NCBI RefSeq assembly: GCF_042453785.1
Contig: NC_091673.1
Coordinates: 4,657,501-4,721,500, forward strand
Source of the DNA: Malus domestica
Lineage: Eukaryota > Streptophyta > Magnoliopsida > Rosales > Rosaceae
Direction of reading: 5' to 3'
DNA length: 64,000 nt
Part shown: positions 1 through 12,158 of the stretch, one piece after another
How positions within the stretch are numbered: position 1 is the first letter of the stretch
Layout of the letters: the number at the start of each line of letters is the position of its first letter
Made by a program: the position numbers and the translations under genes
Notes under the pieces: model-generated
Told to the model about the DNA's origin: nothing
The model's input: only the letters and a program-made list of their open reading frames with translations
Databases searched by the model: none

Positions 1-1516
1 TTATATTCTTATAAGTTTGTAATTAAGCACGGAGAAATAAACTCCAGCAACTCGAGCATCAGCGTTGACATCTTTGTTACCAAGTTCATTGCTTGGGACA
101 TGTCAACTTTACTTGATATTCGAAATCTGAGATCAGATCTTGCATAGTGTTAATACTTAGATTTAACATGTTAAGTGATGCAACATATTTGAGATTCACC
201 CTTGAAGCATGACCAGAAACTTTGTTCTAAATTCATCACACGTTTCTATCGGTGTATTTAGTCTGAAAATAAAGCTTCCATCAATAAGTTTTTAGATGGT
301 CTTGATACTATACAGGGTGCGGGATGTTCTTTTGGATTTGTGCACTTCAGGTGGCCTGGAAAGCTTGTTCAGGAAGGCTATCTTCTGACTGATAATTAGT
401 GTTGCTCGGCTTCATACCCTTTATGCCATTCTGCCATTCTGCGCGGGTTCTTGACTTGTGTAAGCATCCCTTATCAAAGGATCTTAGATTTGCCTCACCT
501 TTGGAGAACTTGGTGTTAGGGCATCACCAACCCGGTTGATTATGTTTTCCAAAGATGTGCCGGTAGAACTAGAGCAGTGAATTTTAACAATCTGATCTTT
601 TGAGATATGAGACTTCATATCGGAGTTCTATTGTATTGAAAACCTGGTTTGGGAGGCTGAGGTGGAGTCAATTATTATTCGTTCAAGTGTTGAAATGGAC
701 TCAGCAATCAATTTGTGATATATCAAATTCTTGTTTGTTGAAAGTAGGTCAAGTATTAGTTAGTCCTTCTTAGCTTTTTTTAGTTGCTTAGAAAGATAGA
801 AGAAAAAAGGGCTCCAAGTGAAACCGTTGCAAAGTTAGATAGCTCCATGTTCTAAATCATCGTTACTCCTGTTATGGAATGGAAGCAGCCGGCGTTTGGG
901 TCATAGAACTTGGTCTCTGGACTTTTCAACATACAAGTCACTGAAATGCATGTGGTGTGTGTCTCTCTGGGAGAACATGTTGTTTTTCAGTGAAGACGTT
1001 TCTCTGAAGTTATATTATATAGAACGATTGTTACTTAGAGATTGATGAGGATTTATGAGGTACCATATACATCATATCCTTTTGCTGGAAATAGTTGTTA
1101 GATTCTGTATCTAATGCTGCTAGCAATAAACTATAACAATAAGAATACTAATACTAATACTAATACAATAGAGTAACAGTAATATCTATAAAATTTTATA
1201 TTATATCCAAAATGGCAAGAAAACATCAACTTCTCAATGAATCAAGTATAAATTAGAGGTACCCTATTTGTTTTCTTGAGAATTCCTACCAATTAACCAA
1301 GGCTTTGCCTCTCCAGGTACCTGCTTCATGCTGCTATGTCTTGGATTCATGGATGTCAACCAAGAGGTATTTTTGCATCCGTTGTATTGTTCCATTGAAA
1401 ATAACTTGGTCTTGCCTGAATTATTTGAGGGAATATTCTTCATGATTGTGTTTTGTCTCAGTCATGTTGTGGGGTCCTGACAAAGATGGTGTGCTCGTAC
1501 ATATTCTACAATTGTG
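1..1516. other. Spacer, no gene recognised
   Basis: No reading frame here resembles a known protein and no frame stays open for long. Around 1310-1375 a short stretch is bounded by a cag and a gtattt that could mimic splice sites, so an untranslated exon of a gene lying to the left is possible but unsupported. A short AATACT repeat lies near 1143-1168. Confidence 0.5.
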
Positions 1517-2252
1517 AGAGCAATTCCACCGGGAAGAAGAGAGCCCAGCACCCAGTCAAAAAACCAGGCTGGCACCCTGTCAATTCACTCCAGCCTGTGA
1601 AATCGACTGGCACCCAGCCCAAGCCAGTCCACAGGCCGGCCTAAAATCGACAGACCTTGGGACCGGCCTATCTGACGTCAGTGTGACGTCGGAGGGCATA
1701 TGACGTCAGAGAGGGAGTTGTTGTGGAGGCTGAGGAGCGGAGCTGGTCGAGGCGGGAGAGGATGTCGCGAGGGAAGGAACCACGGAGGGAGAACGACGGG
1801 AGGACGAAGCGACGGCGTCGGAGGTGTGGAGATGCAGGAGGACGGCGTCGGAGATGCAGGGGTGGACGGCGTCGGAGATGCAGGGGGATGGCGTCGGAGA
1901 TGCAAGGGTGGATGGCGTGCAGAAATGGAAGGTTTTGAAGAGGAAGGAGAAGGTGAGCTCACGGGAGTGAGCTGGAAAAGAGAGAGAGAGGGAGGGAGAG
2001 AGAGAGAGAGAGAGAGAAAGAAAGGATCGGAGAGGGAAAGGAAGAAAGAAGAAAAAATAAAAAATAAAATAAATGATAAAATATTAATTGATATGAATAA
2101 AATAATATAATATTAGATAGACTGGGTGCCAGCGTATTTTTAGGGGTGGAGATGCTTTGGCCTATTACTGTTTACTGGGGTCTATTACTATTTAATTGAG
2201 TGGATAAATGCGCTGGATGCTGGCACAAAGTCCTTAGGGGTGGACTTGCTCT
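1517..2252. mobile_element. Non-autonomous DNA element (GC-rich MITE)
   Basis: The ends are inverted: AGAGCAATTCCACC at the left and the reverse complement of AGAGCAAGTCCACCCC at the right. Inside the ends, copies of the motif tggcacccag lie in opposite orientation. The 736-bp body has no transposase. It contains about four copies of a roughly 27-bp GGCGTCGGAGATGCAG-type minisatellite (about 1805-1915) and a purine run (1981-2060) that create misleading open frames on both strands. I see no clear target duplication, so the superfamily is undetermined. Confidence 0.6.
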
Positions 2253-2392
2253 GAAATATGTACCGTCTTCATGTTTGGTTGTTTAAGATAAAACAACTTT
2301 TGATTATTTAGTGAAGGTTATGTTTGTAGCTCTTTTTACTTATCATTAAGGACATTTGTAAACATGCAATCAGTGAGTACTAAAGTTTGTTT

Positions 2393-2562
2393 TGTTTTTT
2401 GAACAAATGATATTATCTATGCTAAGAGGGTGGGGAGTGGACTAAGCCTCACAATGGACTAACAATAATGTGGTTCAAATTCGCTTTGAGCGAGAATTGA
2501 ACACAAGACCTCTCACATACAAGCGAAGAGGAATACCACTAGACCGTAGTACTAAGTGGCTT
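2393..2562 (-). mobile_element. tRNA-derived SINE
   Basis: On the minus strand this reads as a tRNA-like head (acttagtactacggtct, then a B-box-like ggttcgattc counterpart), a body with ctagtccattgtgaggct, and a tail ending in gttcaaaaaa. The same family recurs at 29231, 30346, 58085 and 58963. A-rich tail plus A/B boxes fit a Pol III SINE. Confidence 0.65.
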
Positions 2563-2575
2563 TGTGTTTGATTTA

Positions 2576-5500
2576 AGTGAATGTTTTCTAGTATCAATAC
2601 ATTGTCGTACTTTTTTAAAACTTAAAACTATCTTAAGAAGGGCCATTTTTACAAATTTCGAACAGAACCCCTAAAATCTCAAAGACGGCCCTAGTCTTAA
2701 TATATCCACTATACGCTAATTAAACACGCGCTTGGTAGACCCTGTATATATCTATGTGTAGCTTGCTACATCCTAAGATGTATAACGAACCTAAAGCTTG
2801 CATGATCAGCTAAGCATACCCTATAAGGAGAAGTTATATTGTCAGAAAGTTCAACAGCAATTTGATAGCTCCAAACATTGGCTTGTCGGCTCTCCAGATG
2901 TGTTCCTTCTAGAAGTAACACAAACATTTGGTTCGTGCTTTTAGTTTGATCTTTTGACAGGTTTCATTGTTTATTATTCTCATTACATATGCTTACATAT
3001 TAAAGCTTGATATTAAGAGCTTGCCGCTTTGTTTATCAAGTCATTTGAGATAGCTGAATTCACTGCAGTTGGACACTCTTTTCAGTTCATAGTGGCTCCA
3101 TCGTAGTAAAATCCGATCTCAACGAGGAGTTTTGTCTTACATTTTCCTTGTACTTGCATTAAATACTAGGCCAAAAAAAAATTTGTGTCCAACACAATAG
3201 AAAGAAGTCCATTTTTAGGTGTAGCGTTTTTATCTGACTATTTGTTCGGGTAGAATTCATGTAAAAACAAGGACATCGACAGTGGTTGCAAAATGTTTAC
3301 GAAGACGCTTCACAAACGTGCTCGTATTATTAATGCAACTGGCCTTTGATTTTGGGGAGGGGAGTTCCTTCTGCATTTCACTATAGCTCTTCAAAAAATT
3401 GAGGTGCATGAAAGTATGTAAGTCGTCATTTATACTCAAAGACGAAGCCCATAACCATGCACTTGTTACATAAAGAAATTGATTGGTGACATATTGCTCG
3501 CGTCATTTTCAGTAAGCGATTGTGATTTCTACACCACATTGCCAACAATTGTTTTTGGTATTCTTTTGGTGGGATTTTGACAGGTTCTTTTTGTTTCGCT
3601 TTTCTTGATTCCTGAGGCCATATTCTTCTCATCTTCTTCTATCTCCATGCTTTTGTATTGTGAGATCTCCACTAATGGGGTCCCTTGAAGCATAATAATT
3701 GATGAGAGGCACCTTTGTTCTTGTGGCTTTTTGATTCACTGGACCTTCTCCTACTGACCCAAAAATACCAGGGGCCATTTCGGCATCATCCTGGAATCTC
3801 CTTTACTTGCCATGGAATATATTAAAGCGACGAAAGGAGCTCCAAGTACAGCAGCTGGTTAAAGAGAAAGGTACACCAATAACTCATTAACTCTTGCTTC
3901 TTTTCTTGTTTTTCAAACATTCGGGCCACACTACCATAAGAATTTGTCAATGATTATATTCCTTTCTTTGAACGTGAACTATGAGCTTGCCACTAGGGAT
4001 ATGTTAGCTCCATAGAGGAGAAGCAAATGCTTGCTCAGGAAGAACCCTCCACCACCACCGGGAACCTAGACCCCGCCACTCGTAGGTCCCACCGGTACAA
4101 TCTTTCGGTTAACCATTTTAGCTGCAGGAATGATGAGAGTAACAACCTGATTAGTGAAAGTATTTTCCCCATGTGACCATGTCATTGCCTTGTATCCAAG
4201 GATTGTGCTAATGAGTTTAGGATCAAATGCTTGAACAGTCTCAAAGACGACAACGTATGCATCGTCTAGTTTGTTGATAAGATTAATGTGTTAAGAAGTA
4301 ATTAAATTAGCATTTGAACTTTGAATCCTGGGACATTTGTGTATTTATGCAGCAGGCAGACCAAGTGAATGTTAAGCACTGGGATGGCAAGTCCTTGGAA
4401 GATCAATAATCATTGAATTTTGAATCCAGTGATCAAACTCTTGACGACAACCCAAGAAATCCCGAGATCAATCCGATATCGATCGACTTTTACGATTTGT
4501 TGTTGGCCACTGTGATTTGTGACCTTCTTTTCTTTTTTCTTCTTCTCTTTTCTGATCAAAATTTTCTTTTTATTCAGTCCTTTGGATATGGATTACAGAA
4601 TTAAAGCTAACAATCCCTTTGGAATATATTTCTTTTTGAGACTTTTATGCAGAGTGAGAGCCTGTAGATTGCCCTTTATGTCATTTCCATTTGTTTAGAG
4701 AGAGAAAAAGAAGGGAGAGAGAGGTTGTGTTGCTTTGTACCAAGACAATACTTATTCAGAGTTTTATCCTTTGTACCCGAGTTTAAATTCTTTACCATTC
4801 TATATCAGGGTAATTTGAAATATCGTTGTGAAAAAAAAAAAACAAGTGCATTTATACTTTTGATTCCCTGTCTCTGATACATCCAAGGCAGGAACCATTG
4901 ATTGATGTAACCTTGTGTGGCATTTAGTGCCATGTATTAACCTTTGTAATTGGACAACTAGATTCTCCCGTATTTGGATAATCTTACATATACAAAAAAT
5001 ACTAAATTGTCATATATATATCCCAATCAATTTAGTAAGATATGGTCCCTGTTTTAACCACTGTAATATACAGAATTCTGATGATTACCACACGTGTCAT
5101 GATTACCAAACATGTCTATTATTTCAATAAAATTGGTGTGATTTAGTTCACTTTTTGTGGGAATACTTCTATCGGAGTAAAAAAAAGGTTATGGTTTGGG
5201 GTCCCAAAATCCAACGTTAGATTCGTTGATTCCTCCATCCTTACAAAGAACAAAAGGAATGTGCCAATCACACTACCTCCTTCCTCACAACAAGAAATAC
5301 CCAAAAAATAAAAAACAAAAAGAAATGGGAAAGAAATATAAAAAAGAAAATGAAATCCCCATTTCCCTTTCAATCACCAAAAGAAAAAAAAAATCCAATT
5401 ATGACGTCCCCATCAACTTATTTATTATTTATAATTATAATTATTTTTTAGCTGCATTGCATTGCTTCTCACACTATTAGCAAAGTTGCCCCATTATTAT

Positions 5501-6295
5501 TCGTCATGGTGGGGTTTTTTGGTAACATGGAAGCAAAATAGAAAATAAACACTAACGAATAATTAGTTTAAGGGACACCAGAGAAGTTGTTAGAAAAAGT
5601 TCGAACTAAACAAAAAAGAGATTTTGCAAGTTTTTTAAAAACTATCTCTATAAACAGGCTGTAAATTACAACTGCAACCCCAATTCTCTTTGTAAAATTT
5701 CTACACATCAAGATGAGATCATAGAAAAAATGATTAAAACTAGGAGAATCATGAACGAGAGCAATCATGGTGGGGTTTCTTATTCATCAGGGAATCATGC
5801 ATAGAGTCTAGAGAGAGAAACTAGAGAGATACAACAAGGAGAGAGAGAAAGATAAGAACAAACCATACACTTTTCCTTTTCTCTCCTTTTAAGGCTCTCA
5901 CAAATTGAACTCTCTCTCTTGTTTTTGTTGCATCAGAGATTCTCTCTACCTCTTTCAAGTCAAAGAAGCAAAGAAAATAAAATTATTTTTTGAATTTTTT
6001 TAGAAAAAAGTTGGTATGAAATGATAGAGAGAGAAATGGAGGAAAGGGTAAGTACAGCTCATGGCATATATTCTCTGCCTCCAACATAACCCCACTTTAT
6101 GTTTCCAGATATGGAATGAGAACATAGGACACCCCTACAACTACTACTCCCATCCCCTCCCCTCACAAATTATAAAGACCAGACCTTGAAACTCCCCTTC
6201 CCTTATAGCTTGGATCATAGAAACCAGAACCGCCATTATATATTTATGTTCCTGCAACTTGCCATCTCTCTCTCTCATCCACCACCTCAACAAAA
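2576..6295. other. Long spacer and MYB-CC promoter region
   Basis: Apart from the antisense coding-like stretch listed separately, I see no gene. The region is AT-rich with homopolymer runs. The last 500 bases are the probable promoter and leader of the MYB-CC gene: GA/CT-rich tracts (about 5810-5940) and a pyrimidine patch at 6266-6277 just before the start codon. Confidence 0.5.
4068..4293 (-). pseudogene. Unrecognised antisense coding-like stretch
   Basis: On the minus strand about 74 codons are open between two stops, with no start codon. The translation looks like real protein, with blocks such as LDDAYVVVFETVQAFDPKLI and KMVNRKIVPVGPTSGG, but I cannot name a family. It could be a lost exon or gene fragment. 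A chance open frame of this length is possible, so confidence is low. Confidence 0.3.
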
Positions 6296-7920
6296 ATGGT
6301 TCATCAGAATATGCAAAACCAGAATATGAATTTGGTTTTATCCACCGACGCGAAGCCGCGGCTAAAGTGGACTCCAGAGCTTCATCAGCGATTCGTCGAG
6401 GCTGTCAGTCAGCTTGGAGGGGCAGATAGTTGAGTATATAAGCTTGGTGATGTAGGGGGACGGGTGGGGGCTCCTAGAAGTGTAGGTCATGTTCCCTCTT
6501 CTTTAGGATCGAGGGTGGATGTTCGCATCTTGTGACCTTCACTGAGGAGCTGATCTCGCCTAATCCTTATTTTTAGTGTCTTATACAATACAATACGAAG
6601 TTCTAATGTGTGTGTGTATATATATATGTTTCATATATGGACAGAGGCCACACCAAAGAGTTTGATGAGGATGATGGGAATTCATGGACTCACTTTGTAC
6701 CACCTAAAGAGCCACTTACAGGCACTTTCTCTCTCGAGTTTCGTCACATCTAATCTTTGTCCAGATCATGATCGAAAAGCGTAATTCTCAAACTCCGTTG
6801 TGTTCTTGTGCAGAAATACAGGCTAGGGAAAAGCCAACAGTCCGAAAACTCCGCTGACATCAAGCAAGAAGGTGAGTCCATTACATTGGATTCCGAAAAC
6901 TATAGAGGGTCATCATTTGTTGCTCGTTCTTTAATCTTTGGCGATTCTTTATATTTGTCCTCTACTTTGATGCAGATTACAAGGAGATTCAGAGCAGTGA
7001 TGGTCATTTCGGCGCGGATATCAGCGATGAAGATCACAGTCAGATTAATGAGTAATATAGTTAGAAATAGATCCCAATCTCTTTGATGAATTTAGATGGA
7101 AAAATAACAGCACAAAGAGCTCCCTATTGATTAAGTGTTGTTATGTTTATATCAGAAGCTTGCAAATAGCTCAGTCTCTCCAATTGCAAATGGAAGTGCA
7201 GAGGAAACTTCATGAACAAATTGAGGTAAAATTGATAAACGAATACCATATTCCCATCTTCGATTCATAAAAAGATTGAAAAAGTATCGGTACTTAAGGC
7301 CGGAGTTCTGTTTTCAGGTGCAGAGACATCTTCAGCTGAGAATTGAAGCTCAAGGGAAGTATTTACAATCGGTATTGAAGAAAGCGCAAGAAACTCTTTC
7401 AGGGTATAGTTCTTCTTCAGTGGGAGTAGAACTTGCAAAGGCTGAACTCACCCAGCTGGTTTCAATGGTTAACAATGGATGTCCGAGTTCTTCGTTCTCA
7501 GAGTTAACAGAAACAGGAACTTCAACCCTAAAAGACGTGGAGCGGAAGCAAATGAGAGGCTCCATGGACAGTTCCTTGACATCTTCCGAAAGTTCAGGAA
7601 GGAAGGAGGAAAAGCTCCCTAAAAATTCTAATGCAACCTGTGTTGAACTACCATTAATGGGCATCCACCCGGACAATAAGGCATGGAATAATTCAGCAAG
7701 CAATCATGTTTTTGGGAGCAAGAGAAGCAGCAGTCCGATTTCTGACGGTGTATCTGTAAAGCAACCAGTTGCTAAAAGAACACAAACACAAAGAGATAAG
7801 GGTGGAAACCATCTGAGAAAGTCTGGATTGTTGGCTACTTTTGATCTGAATAGCAAATATCAGAGTGACAACATTGATTCGGGACCGAAAGTAATAGACT
7901 TGAACTGCAAGGGAATCTGA
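6296..7920 (+). CDS. MYB-CC (GARP, PHR1-like) transcription factor
   Basis: Nuclear transcription factor of the MYB-CC class; relatives (PHL/UNE16/APL groups) bind DNA as dimers and act in phosphate-starvation signalling or vascular development. Six exons by splice sites and frame: 6296-6428, 6645-6721, 6814-6871, 6976-7051, 7156-7225, 7318-7920, giving 338 residues. The GARP/MYB-like domain (about 20-75) holds KPRLKWTPELHQRF and the SHLQKYRLGK end. The coiled coil (about 137-175) holds LQLQMEVQRKLHEQIEVQ and LRIEAQGKYLQ, which fits dimerisation. The C-terminus is Ser-rich and ends with FDLN and IDLN motifs. Intron 2 starts with GC rather than GT. Phases agree at every junction and no lesion is seen. 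Which Arabidopsis member is the orthologue is uncertain; UNE16-like is my best guess. Confidence 0.9.
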
Positions 7921-8686
7921 TTCCTCAAATGCTTTTGGAGCCATCCGGTTTTAGTTATATACAGTTCATGGACAAAACTTAATTCCCTCGTGTCCTAGTC
8001 TTTTGTTTATATACATGTATGTACACTTTTATATATGTATGCCACTTTTGAAAGTATATTCATATTAAAAGAAGGTATAATATATTGTGTGGATACATCT
8101 CTTTCTCGCTCTCGCTCTCTCTCGTACGTGTGTGCACGAACGTGCGTGTTTGAACACCAGATGGAAACTGCTTATTGCTTAATGCTTCTGAGATCTGATT
8201 AACCTAATTTGCCTAGAGAATGTAGAGAATGTTTTGAATACGATTCCCTACTTTTATAGCTGCAAGTCGCATGACTTGATGCTAATCATGTCAAGCACTC
8301 TTGAAATATTTCTTTTCGATGTTTGTCGAGGGACAAGCAGAAGAGGAGGAGGGTGAGAAATCATCATAGAAAACAAAATTATGAACTAAGCACGCGCATG
8401 TTAGCTAATCAATGTCAAAGAACTCACTCAAGTTTAGGTCCCCCACATGACAATAAACTACGACAACTCTACAATGCGTCAACGTATGGAATGCATTGGA
8501 CGGGCGAGATCCTTCAGACCGTCAAATATGGAAGTTTCGTCTAAAATATTTAAATCTGGCCGTCCAGTTGAGTAATGTATGGTAGAAAAACTCGAATATA
8601 CAATTCATACCTTTATCTTCCTAATCCTGTTATATGAAAGCACCAATCTTGGAGTTTCTAATGCTAAACACCAACTATTCAAAGTA
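7921..8686. other. Spacer between MYB-CC and the HOTHEAD-like gene
   Basis: The first 150 bases are probably the 3' untranslated region of the MYB-CC gene. The rest is low-complexity (CTCGCTCT repeats near 8105) with no recognisable gene. The last 100 bases should hold the promoter of the HOTHEAD-like gene; no clear TATA box was picked out. Confidence 0.4.
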
Positions 8687-11288
8687 ATGAGCTTTTTATT
8701 CTATCTGTTCCTCCTAATTGTTATCTTGGCTTTGTGTTCTTCATGGATTCAAGGTTTGTCACTAACCCTATTTACTTTCACCAACATCTCATTTTAGATT
8801 GATGTCCAGTTTTCGTAATCGCAGGGAAAACAGTGCCCCATATGACTTCAGATGTCAATGAAGTTTCAGGCAAGTCCTTCGACTACATTGTCATTGGAGG
8901 AGGCACTGCCGGCTGTCCCCTAGCTGCAACCCTGTCGGAGAAATTCTCAGTGCTCTTGGTGGAACGAGGAGGATCACCATATGGAAATCCCTTGGTGTTG
9001 GATACAAAGTACTATGGATTCTCATTGCTCCAAACTGATCAATATACATCAGTTGCACAAAGCTTTGTGTCCAATGACGGTGTGAGCAATCTCAGAGGCA
9101 GAGTTCTAGGTGGAGCATCTGCTATAAATGGCGGGTTTTACAGCAGAGCAAGTGAGGATTTTGTCGAAAAGGTTGCGTGGGATAAGGAGACGGTAACAAA
9201 TGCTTATCAATGGGTCGAATCTAGAGTCGTCTTTAAACCGGAACTGACCCCATGGCAGTATGCTGCTGAGTTCAGCTTTCTTGAGGCGGGGGTTTTCCCT
9301 TACAATGGTTTTAGTTTGGATCACATCAAGGGAACAAAGGTCGGTGCAAGTGTGTTTGATGAACAGGGAAGAAGACAAACCTCAGCTGATCTTCTAGAGG
9401 CAGGAAATCCGAACAATATCACAGTTCTTCTGAATGCAACTGTGAAGAATGTCATCTTTCACAGAAAAGGTAACCATAAAACTGGTAGTATTTCTTAACG
9501 GCGAGTTTCTGCGCCCCCTTTTCTCGACCTGCACTCTTCACATCTTCTTTGGCCTTTGGAGTTGATGTGTCAAAAGAGAATTAACGGACAGAAACAAGGG
9601 GCGGAATGCAGAAAGAGAAGATAGGAGTGTGAAAATCACTATCCTTAACTGGTCAACCCTTTATGATTGAATTCCTAATGGTTTTTGCAGGTGACAGAAA
9701 TGAGACAATAGCTGGAGGCATACGATTCATCAAGAGCAACGGAAACTCGAGCGAAACTTATGAAGCTCACCTCAACCAGACAGAGAATTCATGCTCACGG
9801 GGTGATGTGATACTAGCGGCAGCGGCTCTAGGCAGTCCTCAGATTCTGTTGTCAAGTGCCATCGGCCCTCATCAACACCTAAAGAACTTCAACATCGAAC
9901 TAGTTGTCGACTTAGATGTGTTGTGCTTGGCTCATATACTTATGAGTTAGCAACAATTTTGATAGTGTAACTTTCTGAGTGCTACAGGGAAATGGCAGTA
10001 GCCACTTTGTGTTTGGCTTTCAGTTGTGGCATGGAAGTCTTGTTACAAGAGAAGACATGGTGACTGCCACAAGCAAAGTTGGAAGCAAGCAAGACTTGAC
10101 TTTGTGGTTGCTTGCACACAATTGTGCATGTTGTATTTTATATGCATTAAATGACAAATGGAGAAAAGTTGTACTTTATAGACTAGGTATAGACTTTGGT
10201 GCATGCTAGGTAGGCTAAGTGATAATTATGTCATGTGAACTTAAGACTTTTTGGTCTTGTTTGTTGGCATAGTTGCAAGTGTATGCCTATAACTAGATGC
10301 AATATTTGTGCATTTAGTAATGCATTGGGAGTGCATCCGGAGGAGAACACAAAGGAGAGAAAAATAGAGAGTGAGACTGAGAAACTCTTGGGGTAGAGTG
10401 AGGTTCTTGAGAAAATTCTGTGAGTGTACAAGGGATTGGGGTTTGGGTTATGTCGATTTAACTCAAGTGTATCTTGTACTAGTTATTCTCATAGTGAAGA
10501 GCAATATCTCTCCGAGGACGTAGGCAGGATTTTGCCAAACCTTGTAATTCTCTCGGTGTCTTTATTTCTTGTATTTTATTCTGTTCAACTGAGTTTGATT
10601 TGGTGGGGTTGTAATCTGAATCTCGTTTCCACACTAACGAACGGGCCAAGGCACAACAAGATGCTGTTGGAAAAGGAATGAAAGACAATCCTGGCATTGC
10701 TCTTTTAGCAGATCCTAAACCGAAAATTTCCCACCAGAACCTCCAAAAGTTGTCGGTATAGCAGATGACTTCAAGATCATAATTGAGGCAGGAATTTCAC
10801 CTGTCAGCTCCAATGCAACAGTAATGCCGATAGCTGCGAAACTCGCCTTTCCAGTATCAGAAGGAACGCTTGAGCTGATCAGCACCGACCCCAGAGAAAA
10901 CCCTTCAGTCACATTCAACTATCTGGCAAATGAGAAAGATTTGGCAGAATGTGTGAAGCTGTCTCAGTTGCTTGAGCGAGTGGTAAGGTCTGAATCGGTC
11001 GCGTTCTTCCTGGGGATCGAATGCAAGCGAAAAGACGAGCTGATGTCTACAGAAGATGAGCTGAGAAAACTGTGCAAGAAGAATGTGAGGACTTTCTATC
11101 ACTACCATGGAGGTTGCACCATGGGCTCAGTGGTTGACAAGGATTACAGGGTTTATGGAGTTAAGGGACTGAGAGTAGTTGATGGATCAACATTCTTTGA
11201 GTCACCGGGCACAAATCCAATGGCCACTTTGTTAATGCTTGGAAGATACCTAGGGATGAATATTCTTCAAGAGAGAGAAAATGCTTAA
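8687..11288 (+). pseudogene. HOTHEAD/mandelonitrile-lyase-like GMC oxidoreductase, disrupted
   Basis: FAD-dependent GMC-family flavoprotein, secreted by prediction: exon 1 (8687-8753) encodes a hydrophobic signal peptide. Exon 2 (8825-9469) starts the FAD fold with [19 protein letters not shown] and carries the GRVLGGASAING motif. Exon 3 starts at 9691 and is split by a 740-bp solo LTR at 9919-10658, flanked by AGATG on both sides; coding sequence resumes at 10664 and runs to a stop at 11286-11288. The C-terminus keeps FYHYHGG with the active-site His. The second catalytic position is Asn (SPGTNPMAT), as in HOTHEAD, not the His of true hydroxynitrile lyases, so cyanogenesis is unlikely. A separate frameshift lies near 10726 at cgaaaatttccc. 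The gene is therefore probably dead. Confidence 0.85.
9919..10658 (+). mobile_element. Solo LTR, probably Ty1/copia
   Basis: The element starts TGTTGTGC and ends GCACAACA, a perfect 8-bp inverted end with TG...CA termini. It is flanked by the 5-bp duplication AGATG (9914-9918 and 10659-10663). There is no internal domain, so it is a solo LTR. The 3' half, with cgaggacgtaggca followed by a T-rich stretch, resembles the R-U5 of plant copia LTRs; that family call is from resemblance only. It sits inside coding exon 3 of the HOTHEAD-like gene. Confidence 0.88.
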
Positions 11289-11661
11289 ACCCGAAAGGTG
11301 ATCGACTTCATCAACTTGTATTTTTAGCCATAAATATCATGTCAAGTTAAGATTTTCTTTGGCCTCCGATAAACCAAACCATCCAGCCAACCAACCACAA
11401 AGAAAATACCAAAATCCAACTTCAGTGCTCACCGGAAATTTGTATGAATTCCAAGTCCACAATTCACAAGTAAAAGTTGAACTATAAGGCAGAAAGAATA
11501 GGAACAAAAGATCATTGACTAGATTGTTACTGCGTGCAGCGAATGGAACGGAGAATAAATTGTTGGTGCGTGAAAATGGATGGGACAGTTGGTGTATTAG
11601 TTTAATTAATTTAACGGGTAGTAAAATGGGGAGCCTTGACAACACATAAATGATGCTTCTT
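11289..11661. other. Spacer after the first HOTHEAD-like gene
   Basis: Probably the 3' untranslated region of the preceding gene followed by unremarkable sequence. No gene or repeat was recognised. Confidence 0.4.
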
Positions 11662-11768
11662 TGTGACCAAAGGGTCACATGTTAGAGTCATGGAAGCAGT
11701 ATCTTTGCAAAGTAAGGGTAAGACTGCGTACGATAAATGTTCATCCGATCTTCGCAAAACACTGGTGA
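11662..11768 (+). mobile_element. AU-SINE fragment
   Basis: The string gtgaccaaagggtcacatg, then gagtcatggaagcag and gtaagggtaagactgcgta, matches the order of the conserved AU-SINE core as I remember it (B-box region, then the aaGGCTGCGTA block). It is truncated at the 3' side near 11768. Confidence 0.6.
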
Positions 11769-12158
11769 CAAATTAATCTCTTCCTCATACAATCTCATAT
11801 GACATGAGGTGGTAACATAACTTTAACCTTTAGGTTAAACGATACACCAAAGTAGAGTTAGTGGCTTCATAAAATGCATCCGTGGTAATTTGAACTTGGG
11901 TAAAGTGCTCCAACTCTTAACTTGTTTCCGATCGACCAATTTATGTATTCATTTATTATATTCATATTAGATTTTAAAGAAAATCTATGTATTTTTAAAA
12001 AGTACGATGTTTATTAATGCGGTGAAATAATAAGTACGGATATGATGCAATTAAATACACACCCCTTTAGTAGTGACTAGAAGGAAACGGTCGTTGACTT
12101 GTGCCTATTAATAAAGAAAAATGTCTTTAGTAGAACCTACAAGCATCAAAGAGAGTTC

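Noticed and set aside
1678-2110. Overlapping open frames on both strands (Pro/Ser-rich, Arg/Gly/Glu-rich)
   Set aside because: They come from a GC-rich minisatellite and purine runs inside a MITE; no domain, mirrored on both strands.
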